Assembly (NCBI GenBank): GCA_028551475.1
Contig: CM052355.1
Span: 28,733,580-28,797,579, forward strand
DNA length: 64,000 nt
Direction of reading: 5' to 3'
Source of the DNA: Casuarina equisetifolia
Taxonomy: Eukaryota; Streptophyta; Magnoliopsida; Fagales; Casuarinaceae
The position numbers were made by a program, and so were the translations under genes. Under the pieces are notes generated by a model. The model saw nothing but the letters and a program-made list of their open reading frames with translations, was not told the DNA's origin and did no database searches. How positions within the stretch are numbered: the stretch's first letter is position 1; each line of letters opens with the position of its first letter. Positions 1 through 11,281 of the stretch are shown in pieces.

Positions 1-2
1 TT

Positions 3-277
3 TGTTGAAGGTTGATGATTTTATCTTAATGTTATCATATATTGGGCCTAGAATAAGGCCTAATATATTTTCCTATATTATAAGATACTAGGGTTTTCCT
101 TGTATAAGCCTTATTCATGTTTATATATAGCCTCTTAGGTTAACATGTAAATTAGAATAGGCGCACACTAAGAGTTCTTTTCTCTACGGCTTTGTTTTCT
201 CTTGTAACTAGTTTGGTTTTGCTTGACTAATAAATAAGTTTTGATTCCAAACATACAAGAGTTCATCAAATTCTTCA
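3..277 (+). repeat. 5' LTR of the copia element
   Basis: This is a 275-bp direct repeat of 4203-4477, starting TG and ending CA just before the primer-binding site TGGTATCAGAG (278-288). It differs from the right copy at two bases near 226 and 234 and at one in the terminal dinucleotide. The minus-strand open frame that runs through it is fortuitous. Confidence 0.92.
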
Positions 278-296
278 TGGTATCAGAGATGGAATT

Positions 297-3200
297 TGAT
301 TGGGTAGGAGAGATTACCTGAGTATCTGAATTAGGGTTAACTCTGATAACTTGTTGTGCAGGCTCCTCATCTTGAGATGACATCATAGGAAATTCTGAAG
401 AATGGAACCCAGTCTTTATGTTTGTAAAAGGAAAAATATTTTCATGAAAATGAACATCACGACTCACAAAAAATTTCTTTTTTTTAATATCATAAAGTTT
501 ATACCCTTTTTGCCCAAAAGGGTATCCCATGAAAATGCTAGGAATAGTTCAAGGAGCAAATTTGTCTTTATGCCCCACCATTGAAGCATAGCAAAGACAA
601 CCGAAGACTCGAAGTCTAGAAAGGTCAGGAGCTTTCTCATGAATCATCTCATAAGGAGATTTTCCATATAAGACTGAAGAAGGAATGCGATTGATAATAT
701 GCATGGCAGTGAGTATACACTTACCCCAAAAACATGTAAGCATGTGACTTTGAAATTTTAATGCTCGTGCAACATCTAATAAGTGATGATGTTTACGTTC
801 TACCATACCATTCTGTTATGGGGTATATACACATGAACTTTCATGCATTATACCCCGCGATAAAAACAATTTGTCACATGAGGAATTAAAGAAATCAGTT
901 GCATTATCAGAACGAATGCATTTGATTCCAATGCTAAAATGATTTTGAATTGTGTTAAAGAAACGTTCCAAATGTAAAATTGTTTCAGTCTTATGTTTCA
1001 TGAGGAAAGTCCAAGTCCCTCGTGAAAAATCATCAACAATGGTTAGAAAATATTTTGAATCATCATAATTTGAGGCATGATATGGTCCCCCAATGTCCAC
1101 ATGGATTAAATCAAAAATATTTTTGACATTTTCAGTGCGAACAGTGAATGGATCACGTGTTTTCTTAGCAAGAGGACAAACAGAGCAATGGAAATCAGAA
1201 GATGGAAAATCTTTGAAATCATTCAAAAATTTAAATTTAGATAAAGACATATGACCAAGTGTTGAATGTCATAAATGAAAATTAAGGTCATTACATGCTG
1301 AAGTAATTGAAAGGGCCGGTGCAATACCAGAAAATTTGCTAACATGCTTATTCCTAGGGTGCAAGAAAAAATAAAGTCCATGTCGCATTCTATCAATTCC
1401 CTTAACATCACCCATCAAGAGGTCCTGAAACACACACAAATCAGCATAGAAAACCACTAAACAGTTATTCTCAGCAGTGAATTTAGCTACGGACAATAAA
1501 TTATATTTGAAATCACGAGAATAAAGAACGGTATATAATTTTAAACCATCAGCGAGGGTTATGGAACCAGTGTGGTTGACATGGGTTAGTTCCCTATTTG
1601 GCAGTTTAACAGATTTAGACTTAGACATGCATTTAACAGGAAATTTTAAGCAATTAAAATCTTCAGTAATATGATCACTGGCCCCACTATCTATAATCCA
1701 AATGTAAGGAAAAGATTCTAAAATACCTGTTCCATTAGCATGAGAGGTCCTACCATAGTCTTCCTTGATCAGATGGATAATGCGCTCATACTGCTCTAGT
1801 GTAAAAGTGCAGTGACTAGGCTCAACAGTAGCCAAATTAATAGTGGAATTACTAGTAAAATTCTTGTGACCCGGAGGATAGCCGTTAAGCTTATAACAAG
1901 CTTCCTTCTTATGTCCAAAAAGCTGACAATGCTCACATTGAGGTCCTTTAAGATGATAACAACTTTCCATGTGGTGCCCCTTTCGTCCACAATGCTCACA
2001 TTTAGGTTTACCAGAAACCCTAGATGACGCATCATTTTGCCCAGCTTTGAGGAAAATAATGTGTCATTTTCATTGTGCAGAGGTGTTGTCCCAATTGATC
2101 GCTTAGGCCCTGGTACCACAACAAGTGGCTTAAATGCAGACTAGCTTGTTGCGTCAGTCCCATATGTCGACATAAAAGCCTGAGAATCACCAATCGTCTT
2201 CTCTAGTCCTCCATACCGGTATTCGGCATTGTTGGCGATGGAGTAAGCTTGCAAAACGTCAAGAAGTGGCCTCATGAGCAAAATCTGGTCTCTAAGATGA
2301 GAAAAGCGGTCATCTAGTCCTCTCAAGAATTAATAAAACTTCATGCATTCTTGATGAAGTTTCCAACCGTCAGTTTTAGACATTTTCAGTGAATCTAAAG
2401 CCATCAACGTTGCATACTCATCCCACAATGCTCTCAAGCGATGAAAATAAGAAGCAATTGATCCACCCGATTGCTTTATGGAGCTTAATTCATTCAAAAG
2501 GTCGTAGATCCAAGTCGGGTCGACTTGGTTATAACGAGTATAGAGCTTCTTCCAGAGATCAGCAGCACTAACTGTGTAGATTAAGCCCTCATGGAGTTGC
2601 CCAGATAGCGAGTTAAGGATCCAAGAAAGACAAATCACATTACAACGCTCCCAAAGAGGCAAATAGGGTGAATTTTCAGTCGAAGCAGGATATTTACCAT
2701 CCACGAATACCAACTTGTTCTTAGAGAGAAGAGCAAGTTTCATAGCACGACTCCAAACAGCATAATTACTAGAGCCATTGAGTTTGAAGCCAACCAAAGG
2801 AGCTCCACTAATGTCACCAGGTAGTAGATATAGAGGGTCGTTTGGGTCTGTGATGATCGAAATTGGGGAAACATAACCCTCATGATGATTTGATTTAGAA
2901 CCTAATTGATCCCCCTTCTCGTGGTGAGTTTTTCAAGCATGAGGAACAACATATGGAGTAACTGGTGGTTGAAAAGGATCCAACTCAGTAGCTATGACAA
3001 AATCAAAAAGGTCTCCAAACTACTTTTACCAAGAGATATCCAAGAAAAATAACGGTTTGATAGAATATCCAAACCACAATAGCAAATCAAAATATAGTCA
3101 CAAAGTGCAGAAGCGAGAAGGAAAAGAGAATACCAAAATCAATCGGCAAAAGCAAGAAAATCCATATGTCAGCAAAGTCCCTCTTTCCGTTTGGAATAGA

Positions 3201-3540
3201 AAAGAAAATATCACGTAAGGCCACACCACCAAGCTGTTCTCAGACAAAAGCTTTGCACTAGAAGACAAAAGTTTAGCTTTTTGCTAAAGGACAAAAAACT
3301 TTACCTTTGTCTTGGTTCCGGCAAAAGCAAAGTCTCATGTGAATAAGAAACCCCACTTTTTGGTTTCGAAGAGAGATGTAACTTATCTGTGTGCAGCACC
3401 TTTTCCAGAGAAAGAGAAAGCCGAAATCCTGACGGAAGAGAGAGAAAGCCAAAATTCTGACGGAGCTAAATGAAAACCATCGCATTACAAACGATATGCG
3501 GCTCTGCAAAACCTAACAAAATCGTTGGCTTTGATACCAT
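297..3540 (-). mobile_element. Inverted copia gag-protease-integrase block
   Basis: On the minus strand this block reads, from 3,540 downwards: a primer-binding site (complement of 3528-3539); a copia Gag domain (about 2,330-2,797) with the usual LNGSSNYAVWSRAM start; a CCHC zinc knuckle (about 1,900-1,970); an aspartic protease site IDSGASDH (about 1,690); an integrase core with HVDIGGP and a downstream conserved Asp/Glu region (about 550-1,250); and the region after the integrase core (about 300-530). Its orientation is opposite to the flanking LTRs. It is a fossil with several breaks. The order gag-protease-integrase places it in Ty1/copia rather than gypsy. Confidence 0.88.
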
Positions 3541-3595
3541 GAAGGCAAAACCCAACAAAAAGCTAAATGACATAGCTTTTCCAATACACCTCTTA

Positions 3596-4195
3596 AGTCA
3601 ATTTATGCATGCTCCCAAGCGATCCCACTGAGAGGCAGCTCTCCGCATTGTTAAGTATCTCAAAGGAACAATAGGGCTTGGTTTATTCTTTCCTTCAGAT
3701 GGTGATTTTCTTTTGCAAGCTTTATGTGATGCTAGCTATGCAAAATGCCCTATGACATGTCGATCCACTACTGGCTTTTGTCTTACACTTGGACATTCAG
3801 TAATTTCTTGGAAAAGTAAAAAGCAACCAGTTGTGACTCTTTCTTCAACAGAGGTTGAATACAGGGCCATGGCAACTACTACTTGTGAGATCGTTTGGGT
3901 GGTTGGTCTATTAAAAGATATGGAAATTAATGTTTCACAGCCAATGCTGTTATATTGTGATAATGAAGCAGCGCAAAAATTGACAGAAAACCCAGTCTTT
4001 CATCAGAAGACCAAGCACATAGATGTTTCTTGTCATTTTATTCGAGAAAAAATACGTCATGGTTTAATCAGCACAGCACATGTTGGGAGTGGTGATCAAC
4101 CTGCAGATATTCTGACCAAGGCTTTAGGGACAAATCAACATTATCATCTCCTTAGCAAGCTTGGGGTCTTAGACTTCTTTCGACCCTCAGCTTGA
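3596..4195 (+). mobile_element. Copia RNase H end in LTR orientation
   Basis: This is the C-terminal end of copia Pol. It begins with a KYLKGT-like motif near 3,650, followed by DASYA, the STTGF motif, a TLSSTEVEYRA motif and the terminal motif region ADILTKAL around 4,110. It ends just before the polypurine tract, the normal copia position, so this part belongs with the flanking LTRs. The element as a whole is defective. Confidence 0.88.
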
Positions 4196-4202
4196 AGGGG
4201 GG

Positions 4203-4477
4203 TGTTGAAGGTTGATGATTTTATCTTAATGTTATCATATATTGGGCCTAGAATAAGGCCTAATATATTTTCCTATATTATAAGATACTAGGGTTTTCCT
4301 TGTATAAGCCTTATTCATGTTTATATATAGCCTCTTAGGTTAACATGTAAATTAGAATAGGCGCACACTAAGAGTTCTTTTCTCTACGGCTTTGTTTTCT
4401 CTTGTAACTAGTTTGGTTTTGCTTGATTAATAAACAAGTTTTGATTCCAAACATACAAGAGTTCATCAAATTCTTTA
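4203..4477 (+). repeat. 3' LTR of the copia element
   Basis: This is the partner of 3-277, preceded by a polypurine tract (GAAGGGGGG). It ends at ...CTTTA instead of ...CTTCA and is followed by GGATT, the probable target duplication. The low divergence from its partner dates the insertion as recent on a plant time scale. Confidence 0.92.
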
Positions 4478-4615
4478 GGATTGAAGTGGGCTGGAGTGGT
4501 AGCCGGACTCAGAATGAAGTGGGGGACACAGCTAGCCGGACTCGGAGTGAATGGGACTAGACAAATAGCCACATTCGGAGGGGAGGTGTGGCAAGAAACT
4601 CAGAGGAGTTCGTCT

Positions 4616-4765
4616 CAGAGTCGAGGTAGGGGTAATCATCCGGTTCAGGTTCAGGGTCGAGGTAGGGGTAATAATCCGGTGGTTCAAGGTCAAGGTAAGG
4701 GTAATCATCCGGTTTAGGGTCGAGGTAGGGGTAATCATCCGGTTCAAGGTCGAGGTTCAGGTTAG
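4616..4765. repeat. Degenerate minisatellite, 29-36 bp units
   Basis: Four to five imperfect copies of a unit containing GGTCGAGGTAGGGGTAAT followed by CATCCGGTTCA start near 4616, 4652, 4688, 4717 and 4748. The surrounding 4,490-5,010 stretch is G-rich and full of short related words (GGTTCGGG, GGTCGAGG). The frames on both strands look like simple low-complexity repeats, not genes. Confidence 0.75.
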
Positions 4766-7269
4766 GGATCATGCTCAAGTTCAGGAACGAGAAGTGGTTC
4801 GCTGGTTTGGCATCAGGTTCGAGTTAGGGAACATGATCGGGTTCGGGACCTAGGTCGAAATAATTGGTTTAGGGATCATGCTCGGGTTCAGGTACAGGAT
4901 GGGGTTCGGGATCAAGCTCGAGGTAGGGAGCAGGTCGGAATAATCGGGGTTTGCAAGTTTGGGCTAGGGAACATGTTCGGGTTCAAGCATGGGGTGGGAT
5001 TCAAAACCAAGCTTAATTTAGCTGGGTACCTAATCATTTTTAATGGAAAGCACTTCTATGTCCTTTCATGTGGCACAGTATTGTTATGTCGAATATAATC
5101 AAACTTAGCTCTAATATCATTTGTTGGTCTAATATTTGGAAGGCCCAAACTTGAAAACTAGTTATTAAATGGGAGGATAACCTCTACTTATATGTTGCTT
5201 TTTTTACTCTTGTTTGCCCAAGGGATTCAAGTTTTTCTCCTAAGCTTGTATCGGTTTGCTTGTATATGATTAAAATGATTTACCCAATCATAGTTTGTCC
5301 GCTTTCTTTAAGCCAACGAAAATGTTCGATATGCAAAGAATGGACAACGTCCATTATATATCTTTTAACCTTGAGCGCCAAGGTATACTTGTTGTGTGAT
5401 AGTGTTAAAGAACAAAATACCACAATGAAAAAATACAATTTTTAAGTAATATTTAAGTATAAAAAAATATGTCTCAAATTTATACGTTAACTTTTAAGTT
5501 AATCTTAAAACCTATTTCATAAATTTACCCATAAACAATTAAGACACCTAAATACCCATTCGAATTTTAATATTGAAGTTAGAAGGTTTGCTCGATAAAA
5601 TTAATTGTGAAAATTCCCTCTCGTTGACTATGTTTTCACAACCGAGAAACCTGGGAAACTCTTGCATATGCCGATAACCCAACTTACGAAGCTTTTATTC
5701 GCAAACAAGCTTCTGAGTCTTTAAGTTAGCTTTGATAGTTATTAAAGGAAAAAGAGGTTTTCTTATTCAAAATTTGGATGAGGAAAAAAATCTAATCATG
5801 CTCAAATATTTCATAGTAAAAAATTCTTTTATGAACAAAACCTAATCAGTTTCAAAACCAATCTTTCATTCCAAACTGATTTTTTGTTATCAAACCAATT
5901 TTGAGTATGTAAATAAAATTTGACCTTTATCAATAAGTCCATATTCTCAATAAATATGTAAATAATTGTAGAATTTGTATAATACGTCTAATAAATAGCG
6001 TGAAATGACTCAAAAGGGAATAAGAAACCAAAAACTACCTATAACAACCCTTACTCATTGTAAATTGGCGGTGAATGAAAGGTTGTTGACCGTAAAACGG
6101 TGATTTTGGAGATAAAGTAATTTACTATTATGAGCAAAGTCTCTTATTTTGATTATAGAAAAACCCTAACGGTTTAGTTCATGATTGATAATTATAAGAC
6201 AAAAGTCAACATGTTAGTAATAATATATTTCACTTGAATTGAATTATAATATGTATTATTAATCATATATCAAATATAAAAAAAATCAAATCAAAATATC
6301 CATCAAAAGCTTTGTTCTTTGTTGTTATAGTTGATTTCAAGGGCTTCCTCTCATCTTTATCAAGTAACAAAAATATATCTTGCTCTTACATTGTCATTTT
6401 TTGGTACACGTGGCAAGATATTGTTAGAGATGTTTAGAGTTAAAATTTTTAAGCTTTATATCTTTGAAAAGGCTTTTCAATTTTGAGAAGAGTAAAGTTT
6501 TTGGTTAACATGAATATATTGAATGGAAATATTATAAACATATGAACAATAATAGCAAAAGTAACAAATTATGATAACTCCCTTCAATTAACTTATATTA
6601 TGATTTTATTCTATCCTAACTCGAAAACAAGAGTCATTTCTTTTTTGAATATACATGAACTATAATGATTTGAAAAATTATTCTCGTTCATAATGGAATT
6701 CGAGTTGTATTAAAGGATGAAATTAAGAACTTTAGTATATTATCATAGCAAATAAACGAAGTGATTTGGTAGTAAAACTTCCCAAGATGATTTTCTTAGC
6801 TTGCATTTATTGTATAAGGGTTGAACATAATAGAAGACAATTGCATAACAAAATTATTGACATCTCAATCTTGTTGGTAAAAATAAAGAAAGTTATTTGA
6901 GGAAAAGCTTTTTTGTTTCGAAATATAAGAACCTTTTAAGAAAATGTCATTTTAAATGAGAGTTGAAGACTTTTAACCTCCAACTTGTTGTAGCTTTCAT
7001 AAGTCTTATAATACTTAAATATGTTCCTATACTTCTGTATATTAAATTTATTAATACAAACTTACCTTTCCACCAAAAAGATAAAAATTGATTAAGTAAC
7101 CAGGTCAAGTTATGAATAATAATTGCAAAAGTAAGAAATTAATATGACGATAATTGGATTCATATCTATTGTAAATTTTTAAAATATATTATGTTCTAAT
7201 TTGCTGCATAAATATTTAATAAAATAATATTTAATTATGAACTCTCAATTTGCAAAATCCAAATATATT
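4766..7269. other. AT-rich spacer with old repeat scraps
   Basis: No gene is recognised. Up to about 5,010 the G-rich word repeats of the minisatellite region continue. Around 5,100-5,320 a complement of a degenerate primer-binding site (CTCTAATATCATT) is followed by a TGTTGG... segment, which looks like the worn end of a minus-oriented LTR. From 5,400 to 7,200 the sequence is AT-rich with no frame longer than about 60 codons. A roughly 100-bp imperfect tandem pair lies at about 7,185-7,365. Confidence 0.5.
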
Positions 7270-8792
7270 AAATTTTTTGAAAGTATGTTATGTTTAAACT
7301 TACTACTTAAATATTTAAAGGAATATTTACCTATGAAATTTCAAATTGTAAAAACCAAATTCTTAATAGATTAATTCAAAGTACTTAAAGTTAAAACGAT
7401 GTCCAAAAAGCCTCGCGTTTAGTCAAGCAAGGTTTTCCTCCCTTTTTCCTTCTTGTTCCTAGACGTTGTTTTAAAAAAGAATTCATGACGTAATAGCATG
7501 ATCTGATTGGGGAGCATGGAGTATTACCCCCTTCTTTGCCTATTTGTCTTCCCTTTTTCTTCTAACATCTAGTATTAGAGGTATGGTGGGTTAATTTTCT
7601 TAATCAGAGATCTACTACAACATAAGAACTCCGATAAGCAGCCCAAAAGCTGTCAAGCAATTAAAAGATAAAGGTCAAGTAAACGAAAAAGAAATCTTCT
7701 TGATTAGACTCTCTCATGTTGTAATCCATACCTCTTTCCTTTCTGTTTTCTTTTTCCATAATTTTTTATTATGTATACATTTATTAATCATTGTCCATAT
7801 GCGGGTAGTGACCAAGACTAAGGTCATCATAGGTTCTTTTCTCGTCCTGTGAAAGCACCTTTAGGTGAGGGCACACTTTTTGGGCCCTTTAAATGGTGCT
7901 GTCCTGTCACTTCCCTCTTATAAAATTCTGTTTCATGTAAATGGTTTTGTAAGAAAAGATTTGTCATTTTAAATGAGTAACCAAAGGGGCAGGGCACCGG
8001 ATAAATATTTAAGATGAAATGGTTTTGCTAAGAAACTCTTTTGTCTCTGTTGTGTTGTGTTGTGTTCTTTTCTTTCGAGCTTTGTTGTCTTATTAGTCTT
8101 ATCACTAATATTTTTACTTTGGAAGAAAGTTTTTGCAATTGATCTCTTGAAATTTTTACCATTGAAATCATTTTTGCAGTGGAATAGTGTCTAATTGTAT
8201 CATTCTTCCCCTCAATGTATGTTATGAAATAGAAAGAATTCTTTCCATGGAAAGAGTTCAAGTACCCTCCTTTTGATGGACGTGCTGTATGCTATCCATC
8301 ATCTGAGATTCTTCAAGACTATCTATCATGGTGTCAAGTTGATAATGAGTATTAACTAATAATGACAGTAGTTGCTCGAATACATTGAATGTTTGGATTT
8401 TTTTATCTTGTAAAGCATTCTTAATATCTGTTGTACACACTGCATATATATGTTCTTTCTTAAAATATGGTTGTAGTACATTGCAGGCCACATCAATAAT
8501 TAGTACAATACTTGTTTTTGGATGCTTGTTAAACAGAAAGGTAAAAGCAAAGGTGAAGCTCAAAATTATTTGAAGGTACTAAAACCTGCTTTCAAATGCT
8601 TGTTCCTTTCCCTTTCCTAAATTTGCTTCCTTTCTTGCTTGCTTCTTCTGTACTTCAAATCTGCACTGCTGATTTGTTTTCTTATCTTTTTTCTCAATCT
8701 TCTTTAGAATAAGTTTTTTTTGTCTAATGGATTTTTTTTCCCCTTCATAAGTAAATCTTTCCGTTGGCTTTTGAGATGGAATGCATGCACCC
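7270..8792. repeat. Left copy of a 1.5-kb direct duplication
   Basis: This block matches 13,694-15,281 in the same orientation, about 90% identical by eye, from AAAGTATGTTATGTTTAAAC to GATGGAATGCATGCACC. It lies 1.5 kb upstream of the GASA gene. On the minus strand it holds two open frames (8,258-8,563 and the end of 8,579-8,989) that I do not recognise. No terminal inverted repeats or TG...CA ends were found, so it reads as a segmental duplication rather than an LTR pair. Confidence 0.85.
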
Positions 8793-8989
8793 AAAAAACT
8801 CAAGCAGACAGTCAATCTTAGTGCATAAATGCGACTCAAACCTTGACGGGCCAGATTGAAAGAAAAATCACAGGTTATATCTATAGTGTTAATTATGGCA
8901 GGAAAAGTCATGTGCAGTTGATAGCTTTCTGAAGGAGGTTTCGAGCCAGAACTGGGAAGGGATGGGATTAAGTTCATGTGAGGCAACAC
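8579..8989 (-). CDS. Unrecognised open frame, possible gene relic
   Basis: This is a 136-codon frame with no family signature that I recognise. Its N-terminal part is mixed in composition; its C-terminal part is Lys/Glu/Gln-rich and probably charged-helical. It crosses the right border of the duplicated block (8,792), so its first half is not in the right-hand copy. If anything here is real, the left copy is the likelier original. A second minus frame (8,258-8,563) follows without an obvious splice link. It could equally be chance coding in a low-complexity region. Confidence 0.15.
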   Translation of the reverse strand: MLPHMNLIPSLPSSGSKPPSESYQLHMTFPAIINTIDITCDFSFNLARQGLSRIYALRLTVCLSFLGACIPSQKPTERFTYEGEKKSIRQKKLILKKIEKKDKKTNQQCRFEVQKKQARKEANLGKGKEQAFESRF

Positions 8990-9914
8990 TGGCGTACGGC
9001 GTACGATGTGGGTGGACTTCTGGAATTAATTCCAGCTTGGCTTAGCGTGATGGATATGTTTCTCTTTCGGTGGACCTACAAAACCAAGTTGACCATGAAA
9101 ACAATCATTTTTTCTGCTTGAAAACTACCCCTTGAATACCTGTGATTCGAATACCAAGGGTAAGCCACTAAATGTGAACAAGATCCTTGTTAAGATTTGA
9201 AAAAAACAATGCTATTTTGTAATAGAGAAATTGGTCAGCCTGGGGAAGCTCAGTGAGACAGTAGAGCATTAGCTTGTCATAACCTAACAACCCAAGCCTA
9301 AGTAGAGCTCCCATGAAGCATACCCCAGTTCTAGAGCAAATTCAGAAACTGCATATAACCATTGGAGTCTGTGGCACTAGGCTCAAAGTTTCACACCCCA
9401 CGCAAGACGGCAGTTACCTCTTGATGTGTCCCTGGATTTAGAGGCTTATCTGTCTCTGGTTGTGTTATTTCTGCTAGAAAGAACCTGAAAATATTACAGA
9501 AGTTATGTTATTTCTGCTAGAAGCAACCATGTGATATAATAAAGAACAACTGGAAGATACATCGTGGGTCTTTTCTGGTCCATCTTGGAACAAAACCATC
9601 AAGACCAGTCATTTTGACGAATTCCGTGAAGCAAAGGCATGTGGCGTCACATGTAACAAGCGGAGGCAGAATCCCTCTTGACACTCGGCGAGGTCTCCTG
9701 CTGCGCCCCCCCTCCTCCTCTCTTCTCCCAGCACACACACACCAAGAAAAAAAAAAAAAAAAAAGGGGGTCTCTTGGCTATCTATGGTTATAGGCTTTCT
9801 GGATTCTTTTAAATTAATGTAAGTTCATATTTAGATTTGTTCTTTACAGTACAAAACAGTATGGAGTGTACAACACGGGTACATTCTTAAATCCACAAGC
9901 AGGCAAGTGCATTA
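8990..9914. other. Non-coding stretch upstream of GASA
   Basis: No gene is seen. The stretch contains a tRNA-like string (GCTCAGTGAGACAGTAGAGC near 9,249) without a matching B box, and an A18-G5 homopolymer tract near 9,747-9,770. The minus frame at 9,517-9,738 is low-complexity and not supported as a gene. Confidence 0.4.
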
Positions 9915-10297
9915 AATAGTCACGTGAGTCAAGTGGACGGAGCTCTGGGTTCCTAGTTACAGGAGACTGACCTCGTATGGAAATTGATATATTAATGGTA
10001 ACAGATTCTGAAGATATAAATACGCTAGTTTAATAGACACGATACTTGGGGCACGTGGGTAGAGCTCTTAATTTGATCAGCAATTTCCACCGCTAAGAGA
10101 AATACCTTGCAGACTTTCCGATACGAAGCCATAACTGGTGAAGGTAGTGCCATACTTTTATTGAATAGCTAAATGGTCAGCTTGTAGATATTCTATTTCC
10201 ATGCTTGAGCCCCTATTTATACCCTGATGGTTCTGCTTTGAATCAACACTCAGTGACTAGCTTTTTACTTTTCCTGACTTTAGGGTATTCTTCTAGG
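9915..10297 (+). promoter_or_regulatory. GASA promoter: two G-boxes and a TATA box
   Basis: Two CACGTG G-boxes are present (9921-9926 and 10052-10057). A TATTTATA TATA-like box at 10214-10221 lies about 80 bp before the GASA start codon. G-boxes bind bZIP and bHLH (for example PIF) factors, which would suit a hormone- or light-responsive gene. The regulatory role is inferred from motif and position only. Confidence 0.5.
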
Positions 10298-11281
10298 ATG
10301 GCTATCAAGGCTATGCTATTTTTCCTTGCCATTTTTCTTGCTGTTACCTCAACAGTATGGCTCTCTCTCCCTCCCTTCCCAAACACACACTATTCTATCT
10401 ACTTGCTTCCTTATGGAATGTTTAATTTGTAGAAATCCTTCCATGTTTGTATGTTTAATCTCATAATAGCTGAAAATTTGAGAATGTTTCTCCTTATTTC
10501 TTTTTTATTATTTTCTTTAATGTGTTCTATAAGTACCTATACATTTTTGTATCCCAAATCCATATTCTTAATTGGTTTCTTGTTACCTTAACTATATTAC
10601 ATTTTAGAATCCCAAGTTTATGTTCCTCATTGTTTGTTGTTACCTCAGCTACATGTTTTACACAATATCACGATATACTTGTTTGCCTATTACAAGTAGA
10701 TGTTTATGAAAAAAACTTGGTAACAAAACTATACTGTGCATCTTGATGTAGGCTATTCATGCATATGTACCCCTGGAGAAGCCGCATGCTCCAGAGTATT
10801 TCCTAGCCAAGGCCCCCGTGCATCCTCCAGTTAAGGCCCCATTACACCCCCCAGCCAAATCTCCTTGCCCAGAGCATCCCCCAGCCAAGGCCCCGGTGAA
10901 GCCACCTGCTCCGGCGCCTTTGGTCTATTATCCAACTCCAGTGCCACCTCCTGCCCCAATTAAGTCAAACAAGGGTAAATATACATTTTCAGCTACTGGA
11001 GAAAGTTCAACGACATTGTCTTTATTCACGTTTTGTTTATAAGCTTGCTCTTTTTGTCTCCTTTTCGGTAACACGTCTTATTGATAAGCTACACAGATTG
11101 CCATCCCCAGTGTCAGCGGAGATGCCAACAAAACTCACCGAAGAGAGCCTGCTTGAGAGCATGCACGGCATGCTGTGAGCGCTGCAAGTGCGTTCCACCG
11201 GGTACATCTGGTAACAACGAGAAATGTGGCTCCTGCTACACCGAAGTTACAACTCCCAGCCACAAATACAAGTGCCCTTGA
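10298..11281 (+). CDS. Gibberellin-regulated GASA peptide, proline-rich (GASA14-like)
   Basis: This gene encodes a secreted cysteine-rich peptide of the Snakin/GASA family, apoplastic regulators of growth and redox or defence. There are three exons: 10298-10354, 10752-10974 and 11097-11281, all with GT-AG borders, giving 154 aa. Residues 1-19 (MAIKAMLFFLAIFLAVTST) plus a few more form the signal peptide. Residues about 24-95 are a Pro/Ala/Lys-rich arm with repeated HPPVKAP/PPAKAP words. The last about 60 residues are the GASA domain with all 12 cysteines, including the CCxRCxCVPPGT core and a terminal KCP. The long proline arm is typical of GASA14-like (At5g14920) proteins. A TATA-like box lies 80 bp upstream. 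Its isolated position between two duplicated blocks is unusual, but the frame is intact. Confidence 0.93.

Larger units (their letters stand above)
1..4477 (+). mobile_element. Young Ty1/copia LTR element with mosaic, partly inverted interior
   Basis: Two 275-bp LTRs (3-277 and 4203-4477) start with TGTTGAAGG and differ at about 3 positions, so the insertion is young (about 1% divergence). A tRNA-iMet type primer-binding site starts at 278 directly after the left LTR, and a polypurine run (about 4194-4202) precedes the right LTR. The right flank GGATT and the two visible left bases TT fit a 5-bp target duplication cut by the window edge. Between the LTRs, RNase H (about 3,600-4,195) is in the LTR orientation. 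A gag-protease-integrase block (about 297-3,540) lies on the opposite strand and brings its own primer-binding site (3528-3539, minus). The reverse transcriptase part is not seen. The element is broken, at several places, and cannot be autonomous as it stands. It is either one copia copy inserted into or recombined with another, or an internally inverted product of retrotransposition. Confidence 0.9.

Noticed and set aside
4532-4778. Minus frames rich in DDYPYLD or NRMITP repeats
   Set aside because: They are read from the minisatellite; every frame of the array is open because the unit lacks stops.
9240-9310. tRNA-like string GCTCAGTGAGACAGTAGAGC
   Set aside because: It has an A-box-like part but no B box at the right distance and no cloverleaf that I can fold; at best a decayed SINE.
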